In this document: piece by piece, positions 11,415-22,385 of the stretch
Layout: each line of letters starts with the position of its first letter
How positions within the stretch are numbered: the first letter of the stretch is position 1
Source: Chrysomallon squamiferum
Lineage: Eukaryota > Mollusca > Gastropoda > Neomphalida > Peltospiridae
DNA length: 64,000 nt
Direction: 5' to 3'
NCBI GenBank assembly: GCA_012295275.1
Contig: CM022665.1
Location: forward strand, 8,135,976 to 8,199,975
The notes under the pieces: model-generated
Seen by the model: only the letters and a program-made list of their open reading frames with translations
Database searches by the model: none
What the model was told of the DNA's origin: nothing
Program-made: the position numbers and the translations under genes

Positions 11415-12497
11415 TACAATTCGTTTATCCACCATTCCATAATTTCTTTGGTATTTTCTTTTGGTTCGCGGGAATCGGTGCCGATTAAGGCAACAGCTTA
11501 GGGACTGGAGCCAGTGTCTTTCAGAAATTACGTGAAAAACGTTATTTTATTTTCTATAACTTTTTTCTTTTGGAAAATGTTATCTCATACACTGTAACAG
11601 TAGCGGAGGGACCTACACAGTCTTAAGCATTGACCAAATTCCTTTTTTTATTTCATACATAATATATAAAGCCTACCACTCACCGGCCTATCTCATATGC
11701 AGTGTCAGAATAGCTGACTGACTGACAGAAACAAATAAACTAAAAAGCTTTAGGGACAGAAAAGAAGGGATCTCATCTTTTTTAAGAAAAAAAGGTCCCA
11801 TCCCATCTCGCACATCCACTAGGGCCTACTACTTCAAAATCCCCGCTGGCACATAACAAGTGACAAATTTTCGTTTCTATGATCTTTTTTAAAATCTACT
11901 ATGATCTATATCAAAACTGAAATTAGTGACAGATTAAGAAATGGTTCTTAGGGGCTGCAGACCAGAGACCTCCAGAGATCAAGTCAGTTTTTTGTTTACC
12001 TTTTGAAAACATTACTGGAGTCGTCAGTGAAATACAACCCACGGGAATGTTTTACTATATACTACAGTAAAACTGGTCTACTGGGAGAAAGGTCATCTGC
12101 ACATGATCTTCTGACTAAATGCTAATTTAGAATATTTAATTACACAAGCTTCAAGATAATATTAATTTTAGTAACAATTCCTACAATATTAGTAGGAGCT
12201 ATAGCTTATGGTTAAATCCAATGAGTTCATTATAACTGATTCATAATTTGTATCTTCTTATCTGTGTGAAGGTTAAAGATCCCTTATTCGTATCATCATT
12301 GCAGACGAAAACGAGTGACTGACAACTAATTCAAATTAACTATGAAGTGATTTGAGGTGTCGTTAAATATTTATTAATTGTTTGCTAAAATGTATTTTCC
12401 GTTTAACATGTAAATATAATTATTTAACATTATAAGACGTCCGTCACAATGGAAAACTCTTTTTCTTCTTCTTCTGTTATTAACAGCCTCTGCTAAT

Positions 12498-12766
12498 TCA
12501 TACCAAGCACGCCATCCAAGTTACCTCTACCCTATAGAGGCGTGTGTTGTACCAACCATCGCAGGTGAGAATAAACCCCAAGTTCGATCGTTTCACTACT
12601 CGAACTCCAGCACGAGTATTGTATTTGTAACTGACGTCCAACTGAGTTATCCCCAGTGATATTACAGGACGGCGAACAAAAGGTTTGGCGAAACGAACCT
12701 CGCGTTTTTGTGGCCATTTTCCGTAAGAGAAAGGATAATTCATGAACATCACTTGACCAGACTCAC
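12498..12766 (-). CDS. H-type lectin domain exon of the secreted lectin
   Basis: The terminal exon encodes the whole ~80-residue carbohydrate-binding domain. Its first codon (TGT, Cys) is split across the intron, and a second Cys sits near the C-terminus in WMAC. This Cys pair at the two ends is the usual disulfide arrangement of the family. Central GFILTCDGWYNTRLY also fits. Nothing essential looks broken, so ligand binding is plausible; the sugar specificity cannot be read from sequence alone. Confidence 0.88.
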
Positions 12767-14543
12767 CTGAAAATAATATACATATCGTATACTTCTCGTT
12801 ATTGTTATTTTCTATTTAAAATTATATAATTACATTTAGTGAAATAGGCTCGATAAATATTATTGAAAATTATATGTAGGACATGTCACCGAATTATAAC
12901 TTATTTCTTTTTAATGTATTCATGGACATTTATTTATTTCAAATATGTAAATTACTTGAATTGTTTTAAAATTAGATGCACATCAACCCTGTGTGAAACT
13001 GAAGATACACCCTGTTAATATTTGTTACAATAACTGTTTAAACGAAATTAATATCATTATTGCCAGAATAAAAACTGGAACGAAAAAAAAAAATCAATGT
13101 AGATAAATCGTGCCTATGCATTTCAGTGTCTATCTTTCTGCTATTCATACAAACAAATATTATTTTAAATTAATTATTATTTTCTTCTTTTGGAGGCATA
13201 GGGGAAGTGTACATATACTGAACCCTCTAATTTCTGGCCTTCATTGTTCAGTCCAGGTGGAATCATTGAAGATCAGTCTAGTCGAAGTTGATAGATGTTA
13301 GATGCCCTAAGACCCTCGCAAAATAAAAAAGTTTAACTTATAAAAACTCCAAGTTTTATGGACCAAATAAAAAATATCGACAAAGGTTCAGTATATTGAA
13401 CCCTATTGGTTCTTAAACTGAACCGGGGGTTCAACATAAGGACAAAGTGATTCACTCAAGGGAATTCCAAGTATCCTTTGTAAATTACATTTTCAATAAA
13501 TTATCTTTCTAACTGAGACTCCTGCACCATAGAAATGATGTAGATTTAAAACTAGGGTTAGAAAAATAAAAAAGAAGGAAGGAATAAACATCAGTTCAAA
13601 ATAACAGATTCATTGTGTCAGTTATATTGTCCAGATCCTCATATAAGCTAAAGCTTTCCAACATATGATTCGTCATTTTTGATCGCAGCATATCTGACTT
13701 TGTCAACTCGGAAGTCAAATGGATGTCTATCCTCAGATCTGGCGGTATTTCGAAGATGTGGTGTCTGGGTGTTTACGGCTCTGTTGAAGCATCGGCCATC
13801 CGGATTGGTTATTATTAGTTTCGAAGAGATAAAAGAGACATTAGTGTTGCTACTGTCGGGTCAATGTGGCGCACGGTGCTCTTCTCTCTGGGACTACGAC
13901 TCACAGTCTGTATTTTCAGGTTCGGAATCTTTATTTACGGATTCGGGCGGAGCACAGTGCTGTTCAGGTTCAGCTTGGTTGTCAAGTTCGGTAGTGTTGT
14001 TGCTGTCGCCACGATTACGATGCAAAGACTATGTCCTAACCTACAAATACGTAATATCCTACATATGTACCTATACACCTACAAAAATAGCAAAAAGTGA
14101 CATTTACATGGGCAAATCACGTTTTTTCCTCACCTTTTTCGCATCGGTTCATCTTCCGCTATCATTAATATCATAAAATGCACGATACGGACCGAGGTAT
14201 CACACGGTTGTGGCAAAACACCTTTCAGTCATACAAAGGTTGAGAAATGCTATAGGTTCGGTATAGATACAGGTTCATTATACGTACACTTCCCCTAATT
14301 TTGCTGCCCAACCTCTGGCGAACATAGATTACTTCGATCGAAAAAACTTGCCAGTCAGGCAGTTAAACTCATCGGCTTTACCCTTTGTCGAAGACATATC
14401 AAAAATTGTTTTTTTTATTCATACTTAAATTCCTTCTGAAACTGTATGATACTTACATTTAGCACTTTCCACTTTCTTGAGACGCTTTTTCATTCCTGGA
14501 CAACAAAAAATGAATAATAATAATAATAATAAAAAAAAAAAAA

Positions 14544-14576
<33 letters not shown>

Positions 14577-16652
14577 AATAAATAAAACAAACTAATATAA
14601 TTTTTAAAGTTGCAAATCTTTTAGATGTCATTCATCTTAGACAGTTGTATTTTGTAAATTAAAGGGAGATGCAATGTTTTGATGTGCGTGGCACTAATAC
14701 AGCAACTGCGTAGTCGCGCACCCGCGCACATAAGGGGAACATAGGCGCTGGTTAAAGGGAACCTTCAATGAAATGTTCATTCAGTTTTTTAATGTATATT
14801 CTTTAATAATTTCTATAAAAATAATAATCGAATTATTTGGTCTGACTTGTACAAACCACATTCGTCATTGTTTTATTTTGAAAACATTAAGTCAGTTTGA
14901 AAAACAAGGAAGAAATAGAAAGAAACGAGATGTATATTTCATTTAAATAGTTACCTGAGAGTTTATTTGAAAGTCGAGTTATGATTCTGTCGGTTTCGTT
15001 TGATATGCGACCATTGCTTCCGGTAAAGTGTGTCTGGTTCAGAATGGTCTTGATTTGTACAACTTCTAATTGCAGTGATTCCGTCTTTCTAGCCAACGAA
15101 TCGACCTGCCGACTAGTTTTACCATAGGAGTGTATTGCTTGTTTCACAGACATTTCAAGGTTATTCAAGTGTGATATGTTTTGCTGGGCGTCTATAAAAG
15201 AAATGTTGTCACTTTGCCTTTAGAAAAATATACCAGTGAAAGTGAACCACAAAAGAGTAGGCTATGGAATATCTTTCTTTCTTTGTTAATTATCTTTAAT
15301 CCAGTAAAATTATGTCTTTGAAGATAATACAAATAATATCAATCAATACTAGTTTTTCATTAAATTCTGTTTTGTAAAAATATATTTTAAAGAAACATAT
15401 AAAAGGGATACATAATTACTTTTTTTTTTTATGAATAACCTTTCATTCATGCAATAAAAAGCTTTTATAAAATATTTTTGAAATTTGCTTAAAGAATTGG
15501 GGATTTTATATCTAGTAATGTATTTATTGATATCAAACATCTGAAAAGAAAATATTCCTGGTTGTTATTTTAGATTAAATAAACAAATTCATGCTGATAT
15601 TTAGCGCGTGAATATTTGCATGCATGAATATAATATCAAGCTTGCTAAAATACAAATACAGTGGATTAAGATGTAAAAGACTTACTTGATAATGCAGCGG
15701 ATACAAGGGAACTATTTGTCTGTAGTTTGCTGATATCTTTGCTTTGGGTAGTTAGAACACTATTTGTCTCCATTATGGCTGTCAAAAGCTCCTCTTTGGT
15801 GTCCACGATTTCTTGTCGGGTTTCAGCGAACTGTTTCTGAACAGTGGACACTTCTTCCATGACGAGTCCTATATCACCACGAAGGCGACTCTGTTCTTGT
15901 TTTGAGCTATCCACAGATTCTTTTAAAAGCTGCAGAGTAGCCTCTACTTCCTCCACTTTAGATGTTAAACTTGAATATTCAGAACTGAAAGGATCTGGCG
16001 GGAAAACAAACTCAGAGTTTTCATCATAATTCTCGTCTGCAAAATAATGATGATTTAATAATAATAATAATAAAATAGATTCATTACACTTGTTCGCAGT
16101 TATTTTTAACTCGTTTTTCAAATAATTTAAAATATTCTTTTCTGCCATTTTGCTGTAATGATTCGCAGAATTAATTTTATATGTTAAAGATATAATATGT
16201 TACTTTGTCTTCCTTTTAATTTTCCTGTAAACAGCAAATTATTTAAACATAACAAAATATAAGAATTTAAGAAAAAGAATTAAAAATCTATTAATCATAC
16301 TTATCTCATCACCTCCTCCTGTTGTAAACTTAGGCTGGAACGGTATTTCAGCAGGTTTTTCAAATTTCTTGTCATTTACTTCGCAAAATGCTTCCAGATT
16401 TTGAATTCTTTGTAATATGTCACCTAAAATTAGACCTTCAATAACACCCTTAGGATTAAACAAACTACTTTCTTCGTTAAAGTCTGCTAAATCTGGCGGC
16501 AAGTCGAATCCATGAATAGAAGTACCTTCGAGATCCTCTGGTTTAGGGGAAGTATCTTCAAAATCATCCAAATGTTGTCCATATGAAACGGGCACATGGC
16601 ACAAAACAGACAGCACAATACTTACTAAACATACACCCATCATGGTGCACAT
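12498..16652 (-). CDS. Secreted coiled-coil H-type lectin, five exons
   Basis: Exons in transcription order are 16652-16313, 16036-15686, 15191-14955, 14495-14457 and 12766-12498 (TGA). Every junction is GT-AG and phase 1, giving about 411 residues. Start at 16652: MCTMMGVCLVSIVLSVL then a cleavable SYG|Q site, a typical signal peptide. An upstream ATG in the same frame (16712) would put 20 polar residues before it. Exons 2-3 encode heptad-rich coiled coil (TSKVEEVEATLQLLKESVD; QLEVVQIKTILNQ). Exon 4 is a 39-bp microexon (MKKRLKKVESAK). Exon 5 is a full H-type lectin domain, with CESGQVMF, YPFSYGKWPQKREV, KPFVRRPVISLGI, NTRAGVRVV and the closing YRVEVTWMAC. Family members bind GalNAc-type glycans as trimers or hexamers, and the coiled coil fits oligomerisation. 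The exon 1 donor could instead be at 16300, which keeps phase and adds four residues. Confidence 0.88.
13201..14295. mobile_element. TIR DNA-transposon-like element (1.1 kb) in lectin intron 4
   Basis: The ends are inverted repeats. The left end reads GGGGAAGTGTAC then A-TATA-C-TGAACC; the right end in reverse complement is the same except for two substitutions. TA dinucleotides flank both ends (13199-13200 and 14296-14297), matching the TA target duplication of Tc1/mariner-like elements. TIR-like sequence recurs inside (GTATATTGAACCCT near 13390). The 165-codon frame at 13679-14176 shows no transposase motif, so the element is probably non-autonomous. The interior is less AT-rich than the surrounding intron. 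Confidence 0.7.
14512..14586. repeat. AAT / A / AAAT simple-repeat tract
   Basis: (AAT)n, a run of A, (AAT)n and (AAAT)n in succession, 16 bp upstream (on the - strand) of the 39-bp microexon of the lectin gene. On the coding strand this gives a pyrimidine-rich tract before the acceptor. Confidence 0.9.
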
Positions 16653-16723
16653 GCAGTTAGAAACTGTGTAGGAGTGTGGATGATCACAAAAAATAAGATA
16701 TATGCTAAGCATTTATTTGAACT

Positions 16724-16731
16724 TATTTATA
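16724..16731 (-). promoter_or_regulatory. Candidate TATA box of the lectin gene
   Basis: TATAAATA on the - strand, 72 bp upstream of the chosen ATG at 16652. Initiation ~30 bp downstream would give a 5' UTR of roughly 45-50 bases and leave the in-frame ATG at 16712 outside the mRNA. This supports the start at 16652. AT-rich DNA makes chance matches common. Confidence 0.35.
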
Positions 16732-17744
16732 TTATGACATTTGCACAGCATGCCTATGTTACAGTATATCCTTTTTCTGTTTGTTCTGTCTGATATTTCA
16801 GTTCACAGAAATCTCCCTAACTTGATTATTTTGATAACTACTTTTATTTCTTTCTTTTCTTTTTATATTTGGCATCGTTTTGCTTGTTGTATATCGTTTG
16901 AAACACTCTTGAGAACTGGTTTGATACTTTGATAACGGCACACAGAGATTACCTACACCATTTTCCATCTGTGCTTGCAACTCAAATCAGTGTTTTTGAA
17001 TAACACGGTGATCGACTGACATCATAAACCCGAGACGCAAATCATCAGTATGATGCCACAAATGCTGGTTGTTGTGGAATTTTAGCGGCTCTTCGCGGTA
17101 ATCGAATATCAAATCGCTCCCTGAGAGAATTTGCACCTGCTAGCTTTTCATGCAGGTGTTGATGTTATCATCTCTTTTTAATCGAAAACTGTGTCAGCTA
17201 TAAATGTAAATGGTGATGTTGGCAAGCAGCAATGCATTTATACGTGTCGTGCTTGAAAAATTACCGCATTAACTCACGTATAAGCGGAACACCAAAGATT
17301 GTCTTAAAAATCAGTAGATAATTAATTTTATTAAATATATATTGGAATAAATATAATGTAATTAATCTTGATTAATAATAATTTTATAGTAATGACGTAA
17401 AGCTTAGTATATTATTTAGAAATATTTTATTAAATGCACAATCATCAGTGAAGTTGACAAAATAGGCTCCAGGAATGATATTCCCTTTTGCTTTTTTTTT
17501 ATTTTTATTTTTTCAAATATATTTATGGAATTCAAATTCTGAAAGTACGAATTATACATCAGTAAATACGGTAACTCTTAAACGTTTGCTTCACCTATAT
17601 TCATTTGACATAAAGAAGGCACTGAATGTGAGTGAGTGTACGTGAGTGCCAGTGCTGTAAACCGAAACTGTTGTATGGGAAAATATTTTTTAAAGTATTA
17701 ATAACTGGAGAGCCGATCAGCAGGAAGCTACGATAGTGAAAACT

Positions 17745-17780
<36 letters not shown>

Positions 17781-17818
17781 CCCCACCAAAACACGCACAC
17801 ACAAAGCAACAATGAAAT

Positions 17819-17864
<46 letters not shown>

Positions 17865-19165
17865 CTACTACTACTTTAAGACTATTTATATGCTTGTTAA
17901 AATAACTCAGATTTTTTTATTCACAGGTTTGAAAATCGAATCTGAACAGGAAGCAAAGATAATTTTTTGAAAGAAGTGTCGGGAAAATTTTGGACTTTTA
18001 AGATAGTGCCTGGAAATACCATAAAAATTATTGTTTTTATTATTTTATTTTATTTCATTTTATTTTTATTGCCTTTATTGATCATGAGAAATTTTGTAAT
18101 GTTAAACATTTACTAGTGGCCTGTTAACAAACGTTAAGAATGCTGTTCAATTATTCCAGTTATGTGATTGTACCAAATTTAATTTTTTTACAAAATTCAC
18201 TCGAACCTATACCACCATGTTTATATAAAAATCGAATTTAACATATAATAATAATGATGATGACGACGACGATGGTGATGAATAATTAAAAAGTACAAAT
18301 AAGTAATTTTTATTTTATTTTTATTTTTCCCCAGAGAATTCCTGTAAGTAAATTGAAGTAACAGTTAAAAATGATCTTTTGATTCTAAGAAATGAGAACG
18401 ATGACTTACTAAGAAATAATGGTACGAAATGTAAACGAAGATTGTTAACATATTAATTTTTATAATTATAATTAGAAATATTTTAATTAAAAATCTCGTT
18501 TAGTATTAAAAATATCTAGAACCTCTTCTGAACAAGTGAATCGAACACGTCTATGTATATAGTCAGTTTCGTAGAAATCTGTTTCACGTGACATTCAAGG
18601 AAAAAAAGTGATTACAGTAAGTATTATGTCAGGCTTGTTTCTGCAAGAAGGGTGCGTAATTATTTTTAAAACAATATATTTTGTGACATATCTTTTAGTA
18701 TAAATCCTTTGTAATTATTTTTCAAATTAAAAAAAAACAATAAATAAATAAATAAAAAAACCGGGAAAGCAAAATGTTTGATTATTTGTCGCCTTATTTA
18801 AGTTGCAAAACAATATAATTATGTATTTCATTCTGTAAACTTGTACAGTTTTTATTGTAAATGGTGAAAATTATAATATTTAATTTTACACCCACCCACC
18901 CACCACCCAACACACAATAAAGTATTTTCAAAAGATCGAACTACATTTTTACACTTTTAAAATAAACTTAGAGTTTTATATGTATCTGTTGTGTTTCATG
19001 ATCCAAAAATGCTCCAGTAACTTTATTTATAATAACATTTAAGTATATCAAAGTTATTTATTTTTCTGTTTGGTTTTTTCTTTTTTAATTTATTACTTAT
19101 TTCCTTTCATTTTTAAGATAACGGAAAGTAGAACATGTCTGTAATGATTTTTCACGGAAAGGTTT
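16732..19165. other. Intergenic region between divergent lectin and RNF213-like genes
   Basis: No exon was recognised. It holds a poly-A run (~17745-17777), a long CA microsatellite (17820-17861) and a perfect palindromic E-box TCACGTGA (18594-18601). It presumably contains upstream control sequence for both flanking genes. Confidence 0.4.
17745..17861. repeat. Poly-A run and CA microsatellite
   Basis: A run of about 33 A (17745-17777) is followed after a short spacer by about 21 CA units (17820-17861) and a few CTA units. Confidence 0.95.
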
Positions 19166-19276
19166 GTTTCACTTTCGATTCCAAGAAATGGTCGCCATCA
19201 TAAATTGAAAGCAATATAAAAGAAGGCTCTAGAAAGGGTTTCGTAATTATGTTAGCAGTTGGCCATGACTTAAAGG
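19166..19276 (+). promoter_or_regulatory. Candidate IRF/ISRE-TATA promoter and first UTR exon of the RNF213-like gene
   Basis: GTTTCACTTTCGA (19166-19178) is, on the other strand, TCGAAAGTGAAAC, a perfect GAAANNGAAA IRF/ISRE core. TATAAAAG follows at 19215-19222, and ~30 bp on, initiation near 19246 would be expected. A donor AAAGG|GTAAAT ends a possible short UTR exon at 19276. It lies ~3 kb upstream of the first coding exon. Known for the family: vertebrate RNF213 is interferon-induced. That this is the mollusc gene's start is inference. Confidence 0.4.
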
Positions 19277-20587
19277 GTAAATAATCTGATAATAGTTAAT
19301 TCTTATTAATAATCTGTAAAGTAAACTAGTACATTTTTAATGTCATAACGATAGTAAACTTACACAAATAATTTGTAAATGATAATAATATTTAAAAAAA
19401 TAATGAAAGTAACAGTAGTAGTATTTCATTTTATGACATAGCTAGCCTGTTTAAATGCAAAAAGAAGTGAGGAATTATGCAATATGACTATTAAATTTGT
19501 TTAGATATAAGGATTTGTAAGAAAAGAAAACTGTCGTAAAAAAAAAAAAAAAAAAAAACTTGAAAAAGAAACAATTGGATAATTTATCATTTGCTTCTTA
19601 CAAAACCTGCAAACACAATAATTATGTTGCTCTAGAATATAGTAGATACTGGCCACAATTTTTGTTGGAAGAAAATCCACTAACTGAATGTACTAATACT
19701 GCTGTTGAAAAGGTCAAGATGACATTACTCTAACTAATATTGATAATGGAGTTTGGTATCATTTTCAATTCAAAATCACCACAGTGAAGTTTGATGCAGT
19801 TCACACCTGACATCTGAAATGACGACCTTTTTTTTTTTCTTCATTCAAAATGACTAGGGTGACATCAAAATATTTCTGCTTTAATAGTCAGTACAGGATT
19901 AGGAATCCTCATGTAATTATAAAAAGGCCAAGAATCCTCTGAACAGCTCAGATGAAATAATGTAAGGATGTTGCTGGTTGTTTGCTAGAGCTCTGATAAT
20001 GTCCTTTCTTGGCTGTTTCTGGCTAATATACTTAGGCCACATAAAAAATATGCTTGTTTAGTGTCTACCCATTTACATTTTTCCAGGTAGGAGGTTTTTA
20101 TTATTATTTTATTTTTTTATTTTGCATGTAGAATGGCAGTGTGCAGCTATTCAGGGTCAAAAGGCATGACAAGAAGTATTTGTGCAAAAAACCTACTAAA
20201 ATTGCTAGAAATATTTACTGGCATCAGTTGAAAATTGCTATCTATCCCCATTTCAGCACAGATAATAAAAATAACTAAAATTATTATTAAATAAACAGAT
20301 TAGCCAACCCAAAAAAAAATAAATAAAAAATAACAGCCTAGAAAAAGTCCATGTAGCTGGGGACTGTGACCATAATAAGAAAATGTTGAAACAGTGTAAT
20401 AAAATTTATTATACTTTCAAGTTGTATTGTTTTGGACATCCTATTATTGCTCAGCCAGGACTGAAACTGAAGCTTATGAAATTGACATCAGTATTTTATT
20501 TCCTTGGACTTGTAGTACAAATTTTGTACCTCAAAAACATCTCAACATTACTAACATTTTTACTTCATTTTAAATGCAAAGGACAAA

Positions 20588-20937
20588 CATTTGTTTCCAA
20601 CATTAACTAATATTCTAGATGATTTTTGTTTCAAGACAAAAAGAAAACAAAATACAATTCAAATTCAGTGACAATCACAAAAATAAAAAATATCTTTATC
20701 AAAGCATCATGGTATTCTGGTTAAGTTTTTATTTTTGTTTATTTATTTTTAATTTTTTAATTTTTAAAATTTTTAAAAAAATAAAATAAAAAAGAAAAGC
20801 TGATGTTCTTAAAAAAAAATAATAGTAAAAAAAAAAAAGAAGAAAAAAATTAGATAGAAAGAAAGAAAATTAACTAATGAAATAATTATAACTTTACCAC
20901 ATGCTGACTTTTCAGTTATGTGACAGATAGGAGTTGA

Positions 20938-20990
<53 letters not shown>

Positions 20991-21202
20991 AAAAAAATGC
21001 ATTCCACAAAGAATTCAGAATTAGAACAATATTTTCACATCATTTTTAAATAGAAAGAAAAACATTGGTTTTCATTATCAACTAATATGATAGATGTATT
21101 TCATGTCCAGAAAAAATCTCCAATACAAATGCAGTGATAATCGCAGAATTAAAAAGAATCTTTATCAAAGTATCATAATATTCTGGATAAGTTTTTTATT
21201 TT
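20588..21202 (+). repeat. Diverged direct repeat pair flanking long poly-A
   Basis: Copy 1 is ~20588-20734 and copy 2 is ~21063-21202. Both contain an AACTAATAT block, a CAGTGA-AATC block, ATCTTTATCAAAG-ATCAT and ATTCTGG-TAAG, in the same order and orientation. They may be two insertions of one repeat family or a local duplication. Confidence 0.6.
20942..20988 (+). repeat. Poly-A run of 47
   Basis: Uninterrupted A tract between the two direct repeat copies. Its exact length is unreliable in most assemblies. Confidence 0.9.
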
Positions 21203-21994
21203 TATAAAATGTTTTTTCAAACAAAGGACCTCGTTCTACAACTATGAATTTCAAGTATTTGTGTTGAGTACAATTTAATTTTTACATGTTCATTTAAATA
21301 CACCATTAAATTATGGAGAAGGAGAGAGTTAAAAAATGTAAATTTTCAGAATGCTGCTCTTAAGATCTACCTTTGGTGGCAGGAAGAAATATATTTTGTA
21401 TATCTACAAGTTAAAAGTCGGAGTGGTTTACTCTAAACTTTCTTCAAATGTTTTCAGGAAAGCTGTACATGACGAAGTTGCTACTCTTGTTGTAAGTGGG
21501 TAAAATGGTAGTGTTAGATGTTGCTTTACAGTATTATTTTAACAGACAATAAACCTGGAAGTATAAAAAAAATAATTATTGGACCATTGATTTGTACCGC
21601 TTAAGTACATTTCAGTGTACATATGTCAACATTCAGTAAACAATTTTATAATGTTTTGTGTTACATTTTTGTTAGTTTAGTTTAAGTTCTTTATGAGACA
21701 TATAATTTGTTTTGCATTTTCATTCTTCAGTGTTAAAATGTTAAAGTTGTGCTAAAGTGTCTTTTAAAAGTCCTCATCAAAAGTAACCAACAATATTAAT
21801 TTGATCTACTTGTATGTAACAGTTTGTAAAAAACAGAATACTATGGTGATACTGTTTTAATTTTAGTTTAATTACATTTATTGAATGTTAATTTGCTTTG
21901 GTTTTTCAAAATCATAAATGATATTATGCATGCATAACACACACACACACACACATTTTATTCTGTATTTTATTAAAAAATGATTGTGAAATTG

Positions 21995-22025
<31 letters not shown>

Positions 22026-22240
22026 GATATGGTATTTCAGAAATTAAAAAAGTAATAATATTTATAAAAGTAATTATTTTTTTGGTTTTGTATAAATTTT
22101 TGTTAACTAAAAGGTATATTGCTAACTTTGTACATACAGTTTTTGCAGCTGTTATCTGAATTTTATTAATATGCACTAGCTCTGAGTGAGATGTTAATTA
22201 TTGTGATTTATAGTATATCATTATTTAAAATTATTAGGTG

Positions 22241-22385
22241 ATGTCACAAAAAAGAAGAGTAGATTTAGATAATGATCAAGATAGTCCTCAATTAAAGAGA
22301 CTTATGATGGATGTCGATGCAAATACATCTGTTTCGTCTAACAAAGATGGACAGAACTTTGAGCCTTCTGAGATGCAACCAGAAG
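22241..22385 (+). CDS. RNF213: RNF213 homologue exon 1: start and basic leader
   Basis: The acceptor TTATTAG ends at 22237 and the ATG follows at 22241, so upstream UTR exons are implied. The 48 codons open MSQKRRVDLDNDQDSP and are polar, with KRR and LKR basic spots. Vertebrate RNF213 starts almost directly with the zinc ribbon, so this leader is an N-terminal extension. It ends in phase 1 at GAAG|GTAAGC. Confidence 0.75.

Larger units (their letters stand above)
7468..12497. other. Intergenic region, no gene seen
   Basis: About 5 kb of AT-rich DNA with AAT and TTA microsatellites (10093-10130, 11378-11412). No exon with family resemblance or a sustained frame was found. A less AT-rich patch at ~10370-10520 carries a GC-box-like CCGCCCC and a perfect 11-bp-stem hairpin (10474-10502). 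It could be regulatory, but nothing ties it to a gene. Confidence 0.4.
19277..22237 (+). other. Upstream / 5' UTR intron region with diverged direct repeats
   Basis: No coding exon was seen. A possible 34-bp UTR exon (21458-21491) has a good acceptor (TTTTCAG) and donor (GTAAGT). Two diverged copies of a ~145-bp sequence lie at ~20588-20734 and ~21063-21202. They share TCTTTATCAAAG and TATTCTGG-TAAGTTTTT and flank a 47-A run (20942-20988). Confidence 0.4.

Noticed and set aside
13679-14176. 165-codon open frame
   Set aside because: Lies inside the TIR element, shows no recognisable domain and has odd composition; taken as chance frame in the transposon interior.
16653-16712. Upstream ATG (16712) as start of the lectin
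   Set aside because: It would bury the signal peptide behind 20 polar residues; a TATA-like site at 16724-16731 suggests transcription starts after or near it.
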